Shown: positions 26,516-36,081 of the stretch, in pieces
How the letters are laid out: every line of letters starts with the position of its first letter
Position numbering within the stretch: position 1 is the first letter of the stretch
Assembly (NCBI RefSeq): GCF_017834145.1
Contig: NZ_JAFIDA010000001.1
Coordinates: forward strand, 124,001-188,000
From: Leucobacter exalbidus
Lineage (GTDB): Bacteria; Actinomycetota; Actinomycetes; Actinomycetales; Microbacteriaceae
Direction: 5' to 3'
Length of the DNA stretch: 64,000 nt
Translations under genes and position numbers: made by a program
The notes under the pieces: generated by a model
Database searches by the model: none
The model's input: the letters and a program-made list of their open reading frames with translations, nothing else
What the model was told of the DNA's origin: nothing

Positions 26516-26605
26516 CGTGTCAGGGCTGAAGGGGGAGTGGGACCCGGCTGGAAACTGCAACTATCGCTGGGCACGATCTCACCTCGCTTCAATAGGCCTG
26601 ACACG
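26516..26605. ncRNA. Candidate structured RNA (nested stem) between mgtE and a membrane-protein gene
   Basis: Four helices nest in order: CGTGTCAGG (26516-26524) with CCTGACACG (26597-26605); TGAAG (26527-26531) with CTTCA (26587-26591); GTGGGA (26537-26542) with TCTCAC (26577-26582, one G-U); CCCGGC (26543-26548) with GCTGGG (26566-26571, one G-U). The apical loop is 17 bases. The fold works on both strands apart from the wobble pairs, which fit the plus strand better. A further GCGGC/GCCGC hairpin follows at 26606-26619. It is not an M-box, SRP RNA or other class that I can name. The rest of the 350-base gap shows nothing more. Confidence 0.45.
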
Positions 26606-26749
26606 GCGGCACACGCCGCTACAGCAACGACGCTACCAGGGGCCGCTGACATGCACCAAATGCGTAGGAGGGTTCGCACAGGCTGCGCGGGGCATAGATT
26701 ACGCGTGTGTGCAATGATGGCTGAATATTCGTGAGGGATGGAGCAGAAA

Positions 26750-27325
26750 ATGGCCGCACCAGCTGTGCCCGAGGGTGGCCAAATTCCCATTCGTCCCCAA
26801 GCCCCGTCCCCGCGCACCACCGATGTGCCGATGGCATTCACCGGCCCCGAATACGGGCGCGGAATGCTGTGGACGCTGCTGATCTTTAACGTCGGGTTTC
26901 CCGTGTCGATGTTGTTGTGGGGCTTGCTCGACATGCTGCTATCGGATGGACTATCTGCGGCAGTCGCCACCGATTACGGATCGATGGGGGTGTCGATGAT
27001 CGCCATGGTGATGATCTGCGCACCGATCTCGGCCGGAGTGGCCGTGACCTACGGGGGAGCCGCGGCTTACGGGCTTGGCAGGCTACTGCAACGTGACGGG
27101 CGGCGCTGGCTACACCGCATCGCATTTGCCGCGCTTGGAACGCTCACGGGCGCCATGACAACCTGGCTCTTCGGGCTCACCGCGAACATGCACTGGACAG
27201 ATTTTGCGGCCATGCTGCCTGCGATACTCATGACCGCGGTGAGCGTGTGGGCGGGGTGGGAGATCACGAGCCGCAAGGCGCTGCGCAGTGATGCGCGCGA
27301 GCGCGAGGCGGCAGCGAGGCTGTGA
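26750..27325 (+). CDS. Hypothetical membrane protein, 191 aa
   Basis: The start at ATG 26750 has GGAG six bases upstream; an ATG at 26738 is in frame but its ribosome site is too close. After a Pro-rich cytoplasmic N-terminus of about 40 residues there are four hydrophobic helices (about 45-68, 82-108, 122-145, 153-170 of this start) and a basic/acidic C-terminus (SDAREREAAARL). I recognise no family. It is divergent from mgtE and convergent with the SorC-type regulator. Confidence 0.6.
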   Translation: MAAPAVPEGGQIPIRPQAPSPRTTDVPMAFTGPEYGRGMLWTLLIFNVGFPVSMLLWGLLDMLLSDGLSAAVATDYGSMGVSMIAMVMICAPISAGVAVTYGGAAAYGLGRLLQRDGRRWLHRIAFAALGTLTGAMTTWLFGLTANMHWTDFAAMLPAILMTAVSVWAGWEITSRKALRSDAREREAAARL

Positions 27326-27362
27326 TCCGGCAGCGAGGCTATGATCCGGATCAAAAGCCCCG

Positions 27363-28343
27363 TTAGCGGCCGCGCCCCGTATGCCAGGCGTACACCGCGC
27401 GGGCCAGCACCTCGTCGACGACGAGCTCGGTGATGAGGCCGGCGGCGAGGGCGCCGCGCAGGCTGTCGCGTTTGGACGAGCTCGATACGACGCACAGGCG
27501 GTGCGGAATCTCGCGGATGGCATCGAGCGAGGGGCCGCTCGAGCGCTCGTTGAGGTCGATGCCGTCGTCGCTGCCGTCTGCGCGATAGAACACGGTCGCG
27601 CAGTCGCCCACGATGCCGTAGTTTTTCACCTTGGCGCGGTCGGCCCGGTCGAGGTAACCGCCCGAGTAGACGTGCGAGGGGAGTTCGGCGCGGGGGGATC
27701 CGAGGCCGAACATGAAGACCCCGGCGCGTGCCTGCTGCTCGAGCACCGCGTGCACGCTGCGCTCACGCCACATGGCCTGTTTCGTTGCGGGGTCATCAAA
27801 GAGCGCGGGCACTGGGAATTCGTGCACGGCCATCTGAAAGGCCGTGGCAAAGCGGCCCAAAAGCTCGCCGGCGTAGGCGACGCCCGTGGTGCGCAGGTTG
27901 ACTGCGCCGTTCATCTGCACGATGTGTGAATCGTGGGTGGGCTTCGCCTGTAGGTGGCTCGCGACGGCCGAGAGGGTCGAGCCCCAGGCCACCCCGATCG
28001 TGAGCTGCGACTGCACCGCCTGCGTGAGCACCGCCGCGGCCGTGTGGGCCGTGCGATCGAGCCGTTCGAGCTTAGTGGCCCGCGACGGCGCCCGCACCAC
28101 GTGCGCGGTGACGCCAAAGGTGTTGGCGAACCAGGCCTCGAGTTCGTTCTGGGCGGCCTCGGGGGAATGGATCGTGATCTCGACGAGCCCGCTCTCGCGC
28201 GCGAAGGTTAATAGCCGGGAAACAGAGGAGCGCGACACCTTGAGTTCTTGTGCGATCGCCTCCATAGTGAGGTCTTGGTGGTAGTAGAGCCGTGAGGCCC
28301 ACAGGGCCTGTTCGGCGCGTGACGTGCGTGACTGCGGTGACAA
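27363..28343 (-). CDS. SorC-family sugar-binding transcriptional regulator
   Basis: 326 residues from a TTG start at 28343, chosen for GGAG five bases upstream; an upstream TTG at 28391 overlaps the likely operator. The N-terminal helix-turn-helix reads LTMEAIAQELKVSRSSVSRLLTFARESGLVEI, and the rest is the SorC effector-binding domain (IGVAWGSTLSAVA, VVSSSSKRDSLRGAL). It is divergent from glpD-glpF-glpK, so it is the probable regulator of glycerol use, with glycerol-3-phosphate or a related sugar phosphate as the likely effector. That role is inferred from position only. Confidence 0.85.
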   Translation of the reverse strand: MSPQSRTSRAEQALWASRLYYHQDLTMEAIAQELKVSRSSVSRLLTFARESGLVEITIHSPEAAQNELEAWFANTFGVTAHVVRAPSRATKLERLDRTAHTAAAVLTQAVQSQLTIGVAWGSTLSAVASHLQAKPTHDSHIVQMNGAVNLRTTGVAYAGELLGRFATAFQMAVHEFPVPALFDDPATKQAMWRERSVHAVLEQQARAGVFMFGLGSPRAELPSHVYSGGYLDRADRAKVKNYGIVGDCATVFYRADGSDDGIDLNERSSGPSLDAIREIPHRLCVVSSSSKRDSLRGALAAGLITELVVDEVLARAVYAWHTGRGR

Positions 28344-28376
28344 TTTGGCTCCAAACGGGTGCAGACACGGTGTTTC

Positions 28377-28390
28377 TGCACATATGTTCA
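28377..28390. promoter_or_regulatory. Candidate SorC-type operator in the glp divergent region
   Basis: TGCACATATGTTCA is palindromic at 12 of 14 positions and lies 34 bases before the TTG of the regulator and 76 bases before glpD. Its place between divergent genes fits control of both. Confidence 0.4.
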
Positions 28391-28465
28391 ACTAGTTTGC
28401 ACCCATGACCACATCGGGGACAAGCTGGGTGAGTAAAAGGGTCAGTAAACAATCAAGGGGAAACC

Positions 28466-30184
28466 GTGTCGCAAGAACAGCTTTCGAGCGCCGCAGGCCG
28501 CATTGCCGGTCTCACGGGCCGACCGAACGCGCGTGTGCTCGTCGTCGGTGGCGGTATTAATGGCATCGCAACCTTCCGCGATCTCGCACTGCAGGGTGTC
28601 GACGTGACACTCGTTGAACGCGGTGACTTCGTATCGGGCGCTTCGTCTGCTTCGAGCCACATGGTGCACGGTGGCATTCGCTACCTCGAGAACGGTGAAT
28701 TCCGTCTCGTGAAGGAGTCGGTCACCGAGCGCAACGGACTGCTGCGCATCGCGCCGCACTACGTGAAGCCCCTTGAGACCACGATCCCGATCTACAAGAC
28801 GTTCTCGGGTATCCTCTCGGCACCGTTCCGCCTGCTCGTGACCCACGGTCGCGGCAAGCCCAACGAGCGCGGCGCCTTCCTCATCAAAATCGGCCTGATG
28901 ATGTACGACACCTTCTCACGCGACGGCGGCCAGGTGCCCAAGCACCGCTTCCTCGGTAAGAAGCGTGCGCTCGCCGAGCTGCCCGACATTAACCCGGGCC
29001 TGAAGTACACGGCAACGTACTACGACGCGTCGATGCACGACCCCGAGCGCCTCGCGCTCGACGTACTGTTCGACGGCCTGGCCGCTGGCAGCCACGCACG
29101 CGCGTTCAACTACGTCTCAGCCGTCGGCAACGCCGAAGGTGGAGCACATCTGCGCGACGAAGTGACCGGCGAAGAGTTTGACTTTGCAGCTGACCTCATC
29201 GTCAACACGAGTGGCCCCTGGACCGACCTCACTAACGAGGCTCTCGGCGACAGCACCCACTACATGGGCGGCACCAAGGGCTCGCACGTCGTGCTCGACC
29301 ACCCCGAGCTGCTCGCCGCCACCCGTGGCCGCGAAATCTTCTTCGAGCACTCAGACGGCCGCATCGTGCTGATCTACCCGCTCAAGGACCGCGTACTCGT
29401 GGGCACCACCGACATCAACGCAGACCCGCGCGAAGCGACCGTCTGCACCGATGATGAGGTGGAGTACTTCTTCGATCTCGTGAAGCACGTCTTCCCCAAG
29501 ATCGAGATCAAGCCCTCTGACATCGTCTACTCGTTCTCGGGCATTCGCCCGCTGCCGACACACGACGACACGGCCCCCGGTTTTGTGTCACGCGACTACC
29601 GAATCGTCGATGGCAAGGCGGGCGCCACGCCCACCCTCAGCCTCGTCGGTGGAAAGTGGACCACTTTCCGCGCCCTCGCTGAGCACCTTTCCACCGAGGT
29701 CATGGACCGCATCGGCGGCAAGCGCACGGTCGATACGACCCACCTCGCCATCGGCGGCGGTCGCGACTTCCCGACCACCGACGATGCACGGCGCCTGTGG
29801 GTAACCTCCAACGCCGATGGTCGCGATACCGCCCTCGTTGAAAGTTTCCTCACACGGTATGGCACTCGTGCGGTTCAGGTGCTAGACGCTCTGTCCGAGC
29901 AGCCGACCGAACTTCGACACGCCCGAGGCTATTACGCCGAGGAAATTGCACACCTGACGCGCACCGAGCAGATCGTGCACCTTGACGATCTTTTGAAGCG
30001 CCGTACTTCACTGGCATTCTGCGGCCACATGACCGTCGAATTGTTTGAGGAATTGGCTTCCATTCTCGCCGCCGAGCTCGGCTGGACCGAGGAAGAGCGC
30101 GCGGCTGAGATCGCACGTGCTACTCACATTCTCGTTGACGCACACCGCATCGAACTTGGAAAGACGGGGCTTACCTCCATATAG
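28466..30184 (+). CDS. glpD: Aerobic glycerol-3-phosphate dehydrogenase
   Basis: 572 residues, GTG start behind AAGGGG. The FAD-binding VLVVGGGINGIATFRDLA begins near residue 23, followed by SSASSHMVHGGIRYLENGEFRLV, the family signature. TSGPWTDL-like and VGTTDINADP segments are in place, and a C-terminal helical domain (residues ~400-570) is complete. It oxidises glycerol-3-phosphate to DHAP at the membrane and passes electrons to quinone. First gene of glpD-glpF-glpK. Confidence 0.96.
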   Translation: MSQEQLSSAAGRIAGLTGRPNARVLVVGGGINGIATFRDLALQGVDVTLVERGDFVSGASSASSHMVHGGIRYLENGEFRLVKESVTERNGLLRIAPHYVKPLETTIPIYKTFSGILSAPFRLLVTHGRGKPNERGAFLIKIGLMMYDTFSRDGGQVPKHRFLGKKRALAELPDINPGLKYTATYYDASMHDPERLALDVLFDGLAAGSHARAFNYVSAVGNAEGGAHLRDEVTGEEFDFAADLIVNTSGPWTDLTNEALGDSTHYMGGTKGSHVVLDHPELLAATRGREIFFEHSDGRIVLIYPLKDRVLVGTTDINADPREATVCTDDEVEYFFDLVKHVFPKIEIKPSDIVYSFSGIRPLPTHDDTAPGFVSRDYRIVDGKAGATPTLSLVGGKWTTFRALAEHLSTEVMDRIGGKRTVDTTHLAIGGGRDFPTTDDARRLWVTSNADGRDTALVESFLTRYGTRAVQVLDALSEQPTELRHARGYYAEEIAHLTRTEQIVHLDDLLKRRTSLAFCGHMTVELFEELASILAAELGWTEEERAAEIARATHILVDAHRIELGKTGLTSI

Positions 30185-30195
30185 GGTAAGTCTCC

Positions 30196-30948
30196 ATGGA
30201 AACCGTAAACCTAGGTCTATATTTCACTTCTGAGTTCGTGGGCACCGCGTTGCTCGCACTCTTCGGCTGTGGTGTAGTCGCCAACGTTGCCCTGGCAAAA
30301 ACCAAGGGCAACGCTGGCGGTTTCGCCATGGTCACCTGGGGCTGGGGCTTCGCCGTCTTCATCGGCGTGCTTGCCTCGGCCTACTCGGGTGGCATTCTCA
30401 ACCCGGCAGTAGCCCTCGGTCTGCTCATCAGCGGTGGCATCACCGGCACCATGTTCGCAATCGCAGTTGTCGCCGAGGTTCTCGGCGCAATTGTGGGCGC
30501 GATCTTGTGCTGGGTGACCTACCGCAAACACTTCGATGAGGAGCCCGATGCTGGCGCCAAGCTTGGCGTTTTTGCAACCGGCCCTGCAATCCGTTCATAC
30601 GGCGCAAACCTCACCACCGAGATCATCGGTACGTTCACCCTCGTGTTCATCGTCTTCGCATTTGCTGACTACGGCGACATTCAGGTGGGTGTGCCCGGCG
30701 GCCTCGGCCCGCTGACCGCTCTGCCCGTTGCCTTCCTCGTGGTCGGTATCGGTATGTCGCTCGGCGGCCCCACCGGCTACGCCATTAACCCTGCTCGTGA
30801 CCTCGGCCCCCGTATCGCTCACGCCATTCTGCCCATCAAGGGCAAGGGTGCAAGCGACTGGGGCTACGCCTGGGTTCCGGTTGTTGGCCCGCTCGTCGGC
30901 GGCGCCCTTGCAGCATTTGCTGCGCCGGTACTGTTGGGTCTCGTTTAA
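30196..30948 (+). CDS. glpF: Glycerol uptake facilitator (aquaglyceroporin)
   Basis: 250 residues with six membrane helices. The two half-pore NPA motifs are GGILNPAVAL (near 64-73) and YAINPARDLGPR (near 195-206); the Asp after the second NPA marks the glycerol-conducting class. It is 11 bases after glpD and 75 bases before glpK, on the same strand. Confidence 0.95.
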   Translation: METVNLGLYFTSEFVGTALLALFGCGVVANVALAKTKGNAGGFAMVTWGWGFAVFIGVLASAYSGGILNPAVALGLLISGGITGTMFAIAVVAEVLGAIVGAILCWVTYRKHFDEEPDAGAKLGVFATGPAIRSYGANLTTEIIGTFTLVFIVFAFADYGDIQVGVPGGLGPLTALPVAFLVVGIGMSLGGPTGYAINPARDLGPRIAHAILPIKGKGASDWGYAWVPVVGPLVGGALAAFAAPVLLGLV

Positions 30949-31023
30949 CACGTCTACGCTGAGGACACACCTCTGCGCATCATTCACAAATTCCACTGAC
31001 TTTCACTTTGAAGGAGCAGCATC

Positions 31024-32535
31024 GTGGCTGAATACATTATTTCCATCGATCAGGGCACGACATCGTCGCGTGCCATGATCTTCGATCGCGGCGGCAACAT
31101 CATCTCCGTCGGTCAGAAAGAGCATGAGCAGATCATGCCCCAGGCAGGTTGGGTCGAGCACGACGCCACCGAGATCTGGCAGAACGTACAAGAGGTCATT
31201 GGTATCGCGTTGGGGCGTGCCGACCTCACCCGCCACGACATCGAGTCGATTGGCATCACCAACCAGCGCGAGACCGCTGTGGTGTGGGATCGCCGTACCG
31301 GCAAGCCCGTATACAACGCCATCGTGTGGCAGGACACCCGCACGCAAGACATCGTTGACCGCCTCGCGGCCGACGGTGGCGTCGACCGGTTCAAGGGTAT
31401 CGTTGGCCTGCCGCTCGCTACCTACTTCTCGGGCACCAAGATCGCTTGGATCCTCGAGAACGTTGACGGCGTTCGCGCAGACGCAGAGGCCGGCCACCTG
31501 CTGTTCGGTACGACCGACAGCTGGGTGCTGTGGAACCTCACCGGCGGTGTTGAGGGCGGCGTGCACGTCACCGACGTCACCAACGCATCGCGCACCCTGT
31601 TCATGGATCTCGAGACGCTGACCTGGCGCGACGACATCCTCGACATCTTCAACGTGCCGCGCTCGATGATGCCCGAGATTCGCTCATCATCTGAGATCTA
31701 CGGCTACGCCGAAGACTCCTCGCTGCTGCGTGAGACGCCCATTTCGGGCATCCTGGGCGACCAGCAGGCGGCCACGTTCGGCCAGGCGGCATTCCGCCAG
31801 GGCGAAAGCAAGAACACCTACGGCACCGGCTGCTTCTTGATCTTCAACACCGGCGAAGAGATCGTTCACTCCAAGAACGGCCTGCTCACCACCGTTGGCT
31901 TCAAGCTCGGCGACGAGCCCGCGCACTACGCACTCGAGGGCTCGATTGCCGTCACCGGTTCACTGATTCAGTGGTTGCGTGACCAGCTCGGCATCATCGA
32001 GAGCGCTCCCGCTGTTGAAGAGCTCGCCAGCTCGGTAGAAGACAACGGCGGCGTGTACTTCGTGCCCGCGTTCTCGGGTCTGTTTGCACCGTACTGGCGC
32101 CCCGACGCTCGCGGCGCCATTGTGGGCCTGACGCGCTACGTCAACAAGGGCCACATCGCCCGCGCCGCGCTTGAGGCTGTTGCCTTCCAGACGCGCGACG
32201 TGCTCGACGCCGTGAACGCTGACGCTGGCGTTGAGCTCACCGAGCTCAAGGTCGACGGCGGCATGGTGGCCAACCAGGCCCTCATGCAGTTCCAGGCTGA
32301 CGTGCTGGGCGTGCCCGTGGTACGGCCGGTTGTTGCCGAGACCACCGCGCTGGGTGCTGCGTACGCAGCCGGCCTCGCGGTTGGTTTCTGGAAGAACCTC
32401 GACGACCTGCGCGCCAACTGGCAGGAGCAGCAGCGCTGGGAGCCCGCCATGACGACCGAGACCCGCGAGCGCAAGCTGCGCCAGTGGCACAAGGCCGTTT
32501 CGAAGTCGATGGACTGGGTAGACGAAGACGTATAA
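31024..32535 (+). CDS. glpK: Glycerol kinase
   Basis: 503 residues, GTG start behind [25 protein letters not shown] is the FGGY kinase N-terminal motif; [16 protein letters not shown] and [20 protein letters not shown] are further family signatures. It phosphorylates incoming glycerol and traps it in the cell. Last gene of the glp operon; a terminator follows. Confidence 0.97.
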   Translation: MAEYIISIDQGTTSSRAMIFDRGGNIISVGQKEHEQIMPQAGWVEHDATEIWQNVQEVIGIALGRADLTRHDIESIGITNQRETAVVWDRRTGKPVYNAIVWQDTRTQDIVDRLAADGGVDRFKGIVGLPLATYFSGTKIAWILENVDGVRADAEAGHLLFGTTDSWVLWNLTGGVEGGVHVTDVTNASRTLFMDLETLTWRDDILDIFNVPRSMMPEIRSSSEIYGYAEDSSLLRETPISGILGDQQAATFGQAAFRQGESKNTYGTGCFLIFNTGEEIVHSKNGLLTTVGFKLGDEPAHYALEGSIAVTGSLIQWLRDQLGIIESAPAVEELASSVEDNGGVYFVPAFSGLFAPYWRPDARGAIVGLTRYVNKGHIARAALEAVAFQTRDVLDAVNADAGVELTELKVDGGMVANQALMQFQADVLGVPVVRPVVAETTALGAAYAAGLAVGFWKNLDDLRANWQEQQRWEPAMTTETRERKLRQWHKAVSKSMDWVDEDV

Positions 32536-32560
32536 CCCGTCACCGCCTGCGCGGTAACAC

Positions 32561-32601
32561 GATCGCCGCTGCGGCCCGCAATTCGGGGCGCAGCGGCGAT
32601 C
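32561..32601 (+). terminator. Terminator after glpK
   Basis: A perfect 13-bp stem, GATCGCCGCTGCG (32561-32573) with CGCAGCGGCGATC (32589-32601), with a 15-base loop. Confidence 0.7.
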
Positions 32602-32642
32602 TGCGTATAACAAAGCTGTCTATATAAGTAGGGACCCCGCTC

Positions 32643-32909
32643 ATGACCGTGCTGATCGATGCCGCACAGTGGCCCGCCCACGGCCGGTTGTGGGCGCACC
32701 TCGTCAGCGACTTGTCACTCGAGGAGCTGCACACCTTCGCCCGCGCCAACGGCATTCCCGACCGCGGATTCGACCTCGACCACTACGACGTGCCCGATGA
32801 CATGCACGTGCGGCTCGTGGCGGCGGGGGCGACCCCGGTGACCGGCCGCGAACTGGTGCGCCGCCTCATCGCCTCGGGCCTGCGCATTCCCGCGCGCGAT
32901 CGTGTCTAA
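32643..32909 (+). CDS. DUF4031 domain protein
   Basis: 88 residues, all one domain: MTVLIDAAQWPAHGRLWAHL, then FARANGIPDRGFDLDHYDVP with conserved Asp/His residues. DUF4031 proteins are short, cytoplasmic and common in actinobacteria; their role is not known. The gene ends nine bases before the aspartate-dehydrogenase-like gene, so the two are probably cotranscribed. Confidence 0.8.
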   Translation: MTVLIDAAQWPAHGRLWAHLVSDLSLEELHTFARANGIPDRGFDLDHYDVPDDMHVRLVAAGATPVTGRELVRRLIASGLRIPARDRV

Positions 32910-32918
32910 GGTGGAAGC

Positions 32919-33725
32919 ATGAGTGCTGATGTGATCACCCGCGTCACCGTGTTGGGCTACGGCGCGATCGGGTCGGCGGTCGCCGACGAACTTGCGGCCG
33001 GTGGGGTGCCCGGCGCCCAGCTGATGGGGGTGGTGATGCGGGATCCGGATCGCGCGATCGCCAGCCCGCACCGCGTGCTCAGCCTCGATGCGGCCATCGC
33101 TCACAGTGACCTGATTGTGGAGTGCGCGACGGGCGCAGCGTTGCGCGCCGCTGGCCCGAAGATCATTGCGGCCGGGGTATCGTTGCTGCCCGCGTCGCTG
33201 GGGGCGCTGGCCGATGCATCGCTGCGTTACACCCTGCTGCGCGACGGGCCGGGGCGCTGCTATCTCACCGCCGGGGCCATTGGCGGGCTCGACCTGCTGG
33301 GGGCGGCCGCACGCTCGGGCGGTCTGACGCACGTGTCGCTGACGTCCACCAAACTGGCCCGTACCCTGGTGCAGCCGTGGATGACGGCGGCCGAGGGTGA
33401 GCAGCTGCGCACCACGCAGACTCCCATCGAACTGTTTGACGGTACCGTGCACGAAGCGATCAGCCGGTTTCCGGCCTCACTGAACGTGGGCGTTGCCCTC
33501 GCCGCCGCCACTGACATGTGGGATGCGGTGCGGGTGCGGTTGGTGGCTGATCCGGGGGCGCAATTGACCCATCATCGCATTCAGGCCACTGGCACCGCCG
33601 GAGATTACGACTTCTCGATCACCAATAAGCCGCTCGCGCAGACGCCCACGTCGAGCGGGGTGGTGCCGGCGGCGTTGCTGCGGGGCATCGCGCACATCGC
33701 GCGCCCCACGGCCGTCTTCGTGTAG
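32919..33725 (+). CDS. Aspartate-dehydrogenase-like oxidoreductase
   Basis: 268 residues. An N-terminal Rossmann fold (VTVLGYGAIGSAVADEL) is followed by the DUF108/aspartate dehydrogenase domain (LTAGAIGGLDLLGAAAR, RFPASLNVGVALAAAT). The family reduces iminoaspartate or oxidises L-aspartate for NAD synthesis (NadX) or amino-acid breakdown. No nadA/nadC is next to it, so the pathway is open. Confidence 0.78.
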   Translation: MSADVITRVTVLGYGAIGSAVADELAAGGVPGAQLMGVVMRDPDRAIASPHRVLSLDAAIAHSDLIVECATGAALRAAGPKIIAAGVSLLPASLGALADASLRYTLLRDGPGRCYLTAGAIGGLDLLGAAARSGGLTHVSLTSTKLARTLVQPWMTAAEGEQLRTTQTPIELFDGTVHEAISRFPASLNVGVALAAATDMWDAVRVRLVADPGAQLTHHRIQATGTAGDYDFSITNKPLAQTPTSSGVVPAALLRGIAHIARPTAVFV

Positions 33726-33742
33726 CGGCGGGGCGTGCCCGG

Positions 33743-34381
33743 CTATTCGAGCTCGGGCAGCAGCCCTGCGTAGCGGGTCAGCACCTCGTCGGCGTGCGCC
33801 TCAACATCGGGGATGCCCGCGGCCGCCAGCGACATTCTGAGAAACCGCAGCGGTCTGGTTTCGGGCGGATTATTGCGCGCGTAGCGACTGAACAGCGACC
33901 TGCCGAGGCTCGTTAGCAGCAGCATTTCAGCGGCATCGAGCGGTGAGATATGCGGGTCGAGTTTGTGCTGGGCATCGCACACCTCGAAGGCATCTTGGCT
34001 GAGCCGCAGCCACTCTTGAATGAGTAGCTCAGAACCCATAATCGGCGACGACTTATCGCCAAAGAGTGACATGCCGGCGGCGTGCTGTAGCGACTGTGTG
34101 CGCCAGTGAGTCATCAGCATGAAGTAGAGCAGCAGGCGGTGGGATCCGCTGTCGGGGTACTCGGCGCGCGAGAAGGCATCGGCCTGGCTCGTGGCCGCGC
34201 GCGAGACGGCGAGGAAGTAGGTGGCGAAGTCTTCTTTGGTGCGAAAGTGGTAGGTCAGGGCGCCCTTGGTGAGGCCCAAACGCTTGGCAATGGCCGACAG
34301 CGATGCGCCGGCGTAGCTGCGAGCGATGAACTCGTGCGCGGCTGCGTCGGCAATCATTGACTTCGTTGCGGCGGCAGCCAC
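33743..34381 (-). CDS. TetR-family regulator (ScbR/ArpA-like N-terminus)
   Basis: 212 residues. The helix-turn-helix YAGASLSAIAKRLGLTKGALTYHFRTKEDFA (quoted in part: GLTKGALTYHF) resembles that of gamma-butyrolactone receptor type regulators. The C-terminal ligand domain is less conserved. It lies on the minus strand after an ABC exporter operon in the same direction (194 bases away) and may control it. The ligand is unknown. Confidence 0.8.
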   Translation of the reverse strand: MAAAATKSMIADAAAHEFIARSYAGASLSAIAKRLGLTKGALTYHFRTKEDFATYFLAVSRAATSQADAFSRAEYPDSGSHRLLLYFMLMTHWRTQSLQHAAGMSLFGDKSSPIMGSELLIQEWLRLSQDAFEVCDAQHKLDPHISPLDAAEMLLLTSLGRSLFSRYARNNPPETRPLRFLRMSLAAAGIPDVEAHADEVLTRYAGLLPELE

Positions 34382-34452
34382 GGTTCCCCCATCTGAATAA
34401 CGACTTGATGTGCAGAGCGTCGCGAACGGGCGCTCTGAATCGCCAAGCCTAT

Positions 34453-34467
34453 ATGAACGCTAGTCAT
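34453..34467. promoter_or_regulatory. Possible TetR-type operator
   Basis: ATGAACGCTAGTCAT has mirrored ATGA/TCAT ends and lies 72 bases before the tetR start, next to a CAGAGCG/CGCTCTG hairpin (34413-34437). Autoregulation is a guess. Confidence 0.3.
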
Positions 34468-34575
34468 TTCGTGGAGATATTGCTAGGGGCAAAGGTGGGC
34501 CGGTGCTGTGGGGCGTGTGCGCGCTGCTGCTTCGCGCTGGTGCCTCGCGCTGCTGCGGTGAGCTGACGCCGTGCA

Positions 34576-36081
34576 TTAGCGCCGCGAGCGCCAGCGCGCC
34601 GCGATGAGGGCGGCCACGGCCGCGCCCACGACGGCGGCGATGAGCGGTGCCTGCGGGAGTAACGCCGCAGCCCACCCGCTCACCAGCACAAGGGCCAGAT
34701 CGAATCCGACCCAGATCACCCACGTCACGATACTGAGATCGCCCACGGGGCTACCGATGGGCGTGAGCAGCAACGGCGGCAAATGCCCGCGCAGCGAGGT
34801 GGCCACCCGCACACCGAGCACAGCTCCGCAAAGAAACACCGCGCTCGCTAGTGAATATAGGGGAGAGGCGCTGCCCGCAACAGTACCCACCACGCTGCCC
34901 ACCACAGGGCACAGTGTCGCGGTCGTGATGAGCGTGCCAACTAGCGTGACCAATGGAAACAGTGCGTGGTACGCGATGAGCCTGGCATCACTCACCCCAA
35001 ACAGCGGCATGTCAGACACGGCATCGGCCGCATAGATGAGCCCCTGCGCCAGTACCCGAGACGCTGCGTAGAGCAGCAGGGCCGCGGTCATCGGCATCAC
35101 CCACGCGGGCATGCCGAGGATGACCGGGGCGGCGAGCAGCGCCCCGGCGGTGGCCGTGGCGGTGAGCGCCATCAGTAGCCGGCCCGGGGTGCGCATGGCC
35201 CCCACGGCATCGCGCACGAAGAACACCCAGGTGAGGTGGGTGCTGAGGCGCACCGCCCGCATATGACGCCCCAAACGAGGGTTACGTTGATAGAGCGTGC
35301 TGACCGCCGGCAGATCAAACGAGTAAATCAGGGCGGTGGCGGTGGCCCACTGTGCCGATTGATGGGCAAGGTCGTGCAGCGTCAGGCGATTGAGTAGGGC
35401 GGGGAGGATCGCATACAACAGCAGGGCGCATGCGGCCATGCTGATCACGACGACGGGTGCAGACCAGCCATTCACCGCGATGGCCGCGGTGCCTGGGAAT
35501 GCCGTGCTGAGTACCACGCCGCCCAGCAGACCAAGGGCCACGAATGGCACCGCCACCGGGAATGCCTGCCCGCCCAGCCACACGAGCGGCAGGCTCAATC
35601 CGGCACATAAAGCTCCGCTCACCAGCCACGCGACGCCTGCAAGTGTGATGGCGCCGTGGCCCAGCAGCATGGCTCCGAGGCACAGGGCGAGACCCGCGCC
35701 CGTGGCGCCAGCGATGATCGAGGTGGCGATGATCCGGCGTCGAAATATGGTCATTTTGCTGTGTGGGCTCGTACCCCATGCGTGGACCAGAAAGGGAGGG
35801 AGAAAGGCGGGCCCGCGTATGCGCCCGAGCAGCAGCGCCCCCGTGCACAGCAGCGCGAGCATCGAAGCGGCGGCGAGATACGCGTCAGGGGCGACACCTG
35901 CCGTGATTAGTGCGACGCCGGCGGGGCTTGAAGCGCCCAGCCACAGGGCGCGAGCCAGCGGGACGACGCAGATGACGGTGAGTAAGACGGCAGCGTAGAC
36001 GGTGTGGGCCCGGTCTCCGGCGGACACCGGGCGGCGGGCACGCCAGATCTTGCGGGCGGCGGCAAGCTCGTGGCGGTTCAT
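34576..36081 (-). CDS. ABC transporter permease, about 12 membrane helices
   Basis: 501 residues, very hydrophobic, with about 12 helices spread over the whole protein and short loops. No substrate-binding or MFS motif is seen. It overlaps the ATPase gene by 4 bases (ATGA type), so the two form one transporter. The pairing of one ATPase with one long permease is typical of exporters of peptides, lipids or drugs. The substrate is unknown; the helix-rich sequence is close to no family that I can name. Confidence 0.72.
   Translation of the reverse strand: MNRHELAAARKIWRARRPVSAGDRAHTVYAAVLLTVICVVPLARALWLGASSPAGVALITAGVAPDAYLAAASMLALLCTGALLLGRIRGPAFLPPFLVHAWGTSPHSKMTIFRRRIIATSIIAGATGAGLALCLGAMLLGHGAITLAGVAWLVSGALCAGLSLPLVWLGGQAFPVAVPFVALGLLGGVVLSTAFPGTAAIAVNGWSAPVVVISMAACALLLYAILPALLNRLTLHDLAHQSAQWATATALIYSFDLPAVSTLYQRNPRLGRHMRAVRLSTHLTWVFFVRDAVGAMRTPGRLLMALTATATAGALLAAPVILGMPAWVMPMTAALLLYAASRVLAQGLIYAADAVSDMPLFGVSDARLIAYHALFPLVTLVGTLITTATLCPVVGSVVGTVAGSASPLYSLASAVFLCGAVLGVRVATSLRGHLPPLLLTPIGSPVGDLSIVTWVIWVGFDLALVLVSGWAAALLPQAPLIAAVVGAAVAALIAARWRSRR

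Noticed and set aside
26394-26740. M-box (ykoK) Mg2+ riboswitch before mgtE
   Set aside because: Only a short AGGTGAG is shared on the minus strand; the other conserved M-box blocks are missing.
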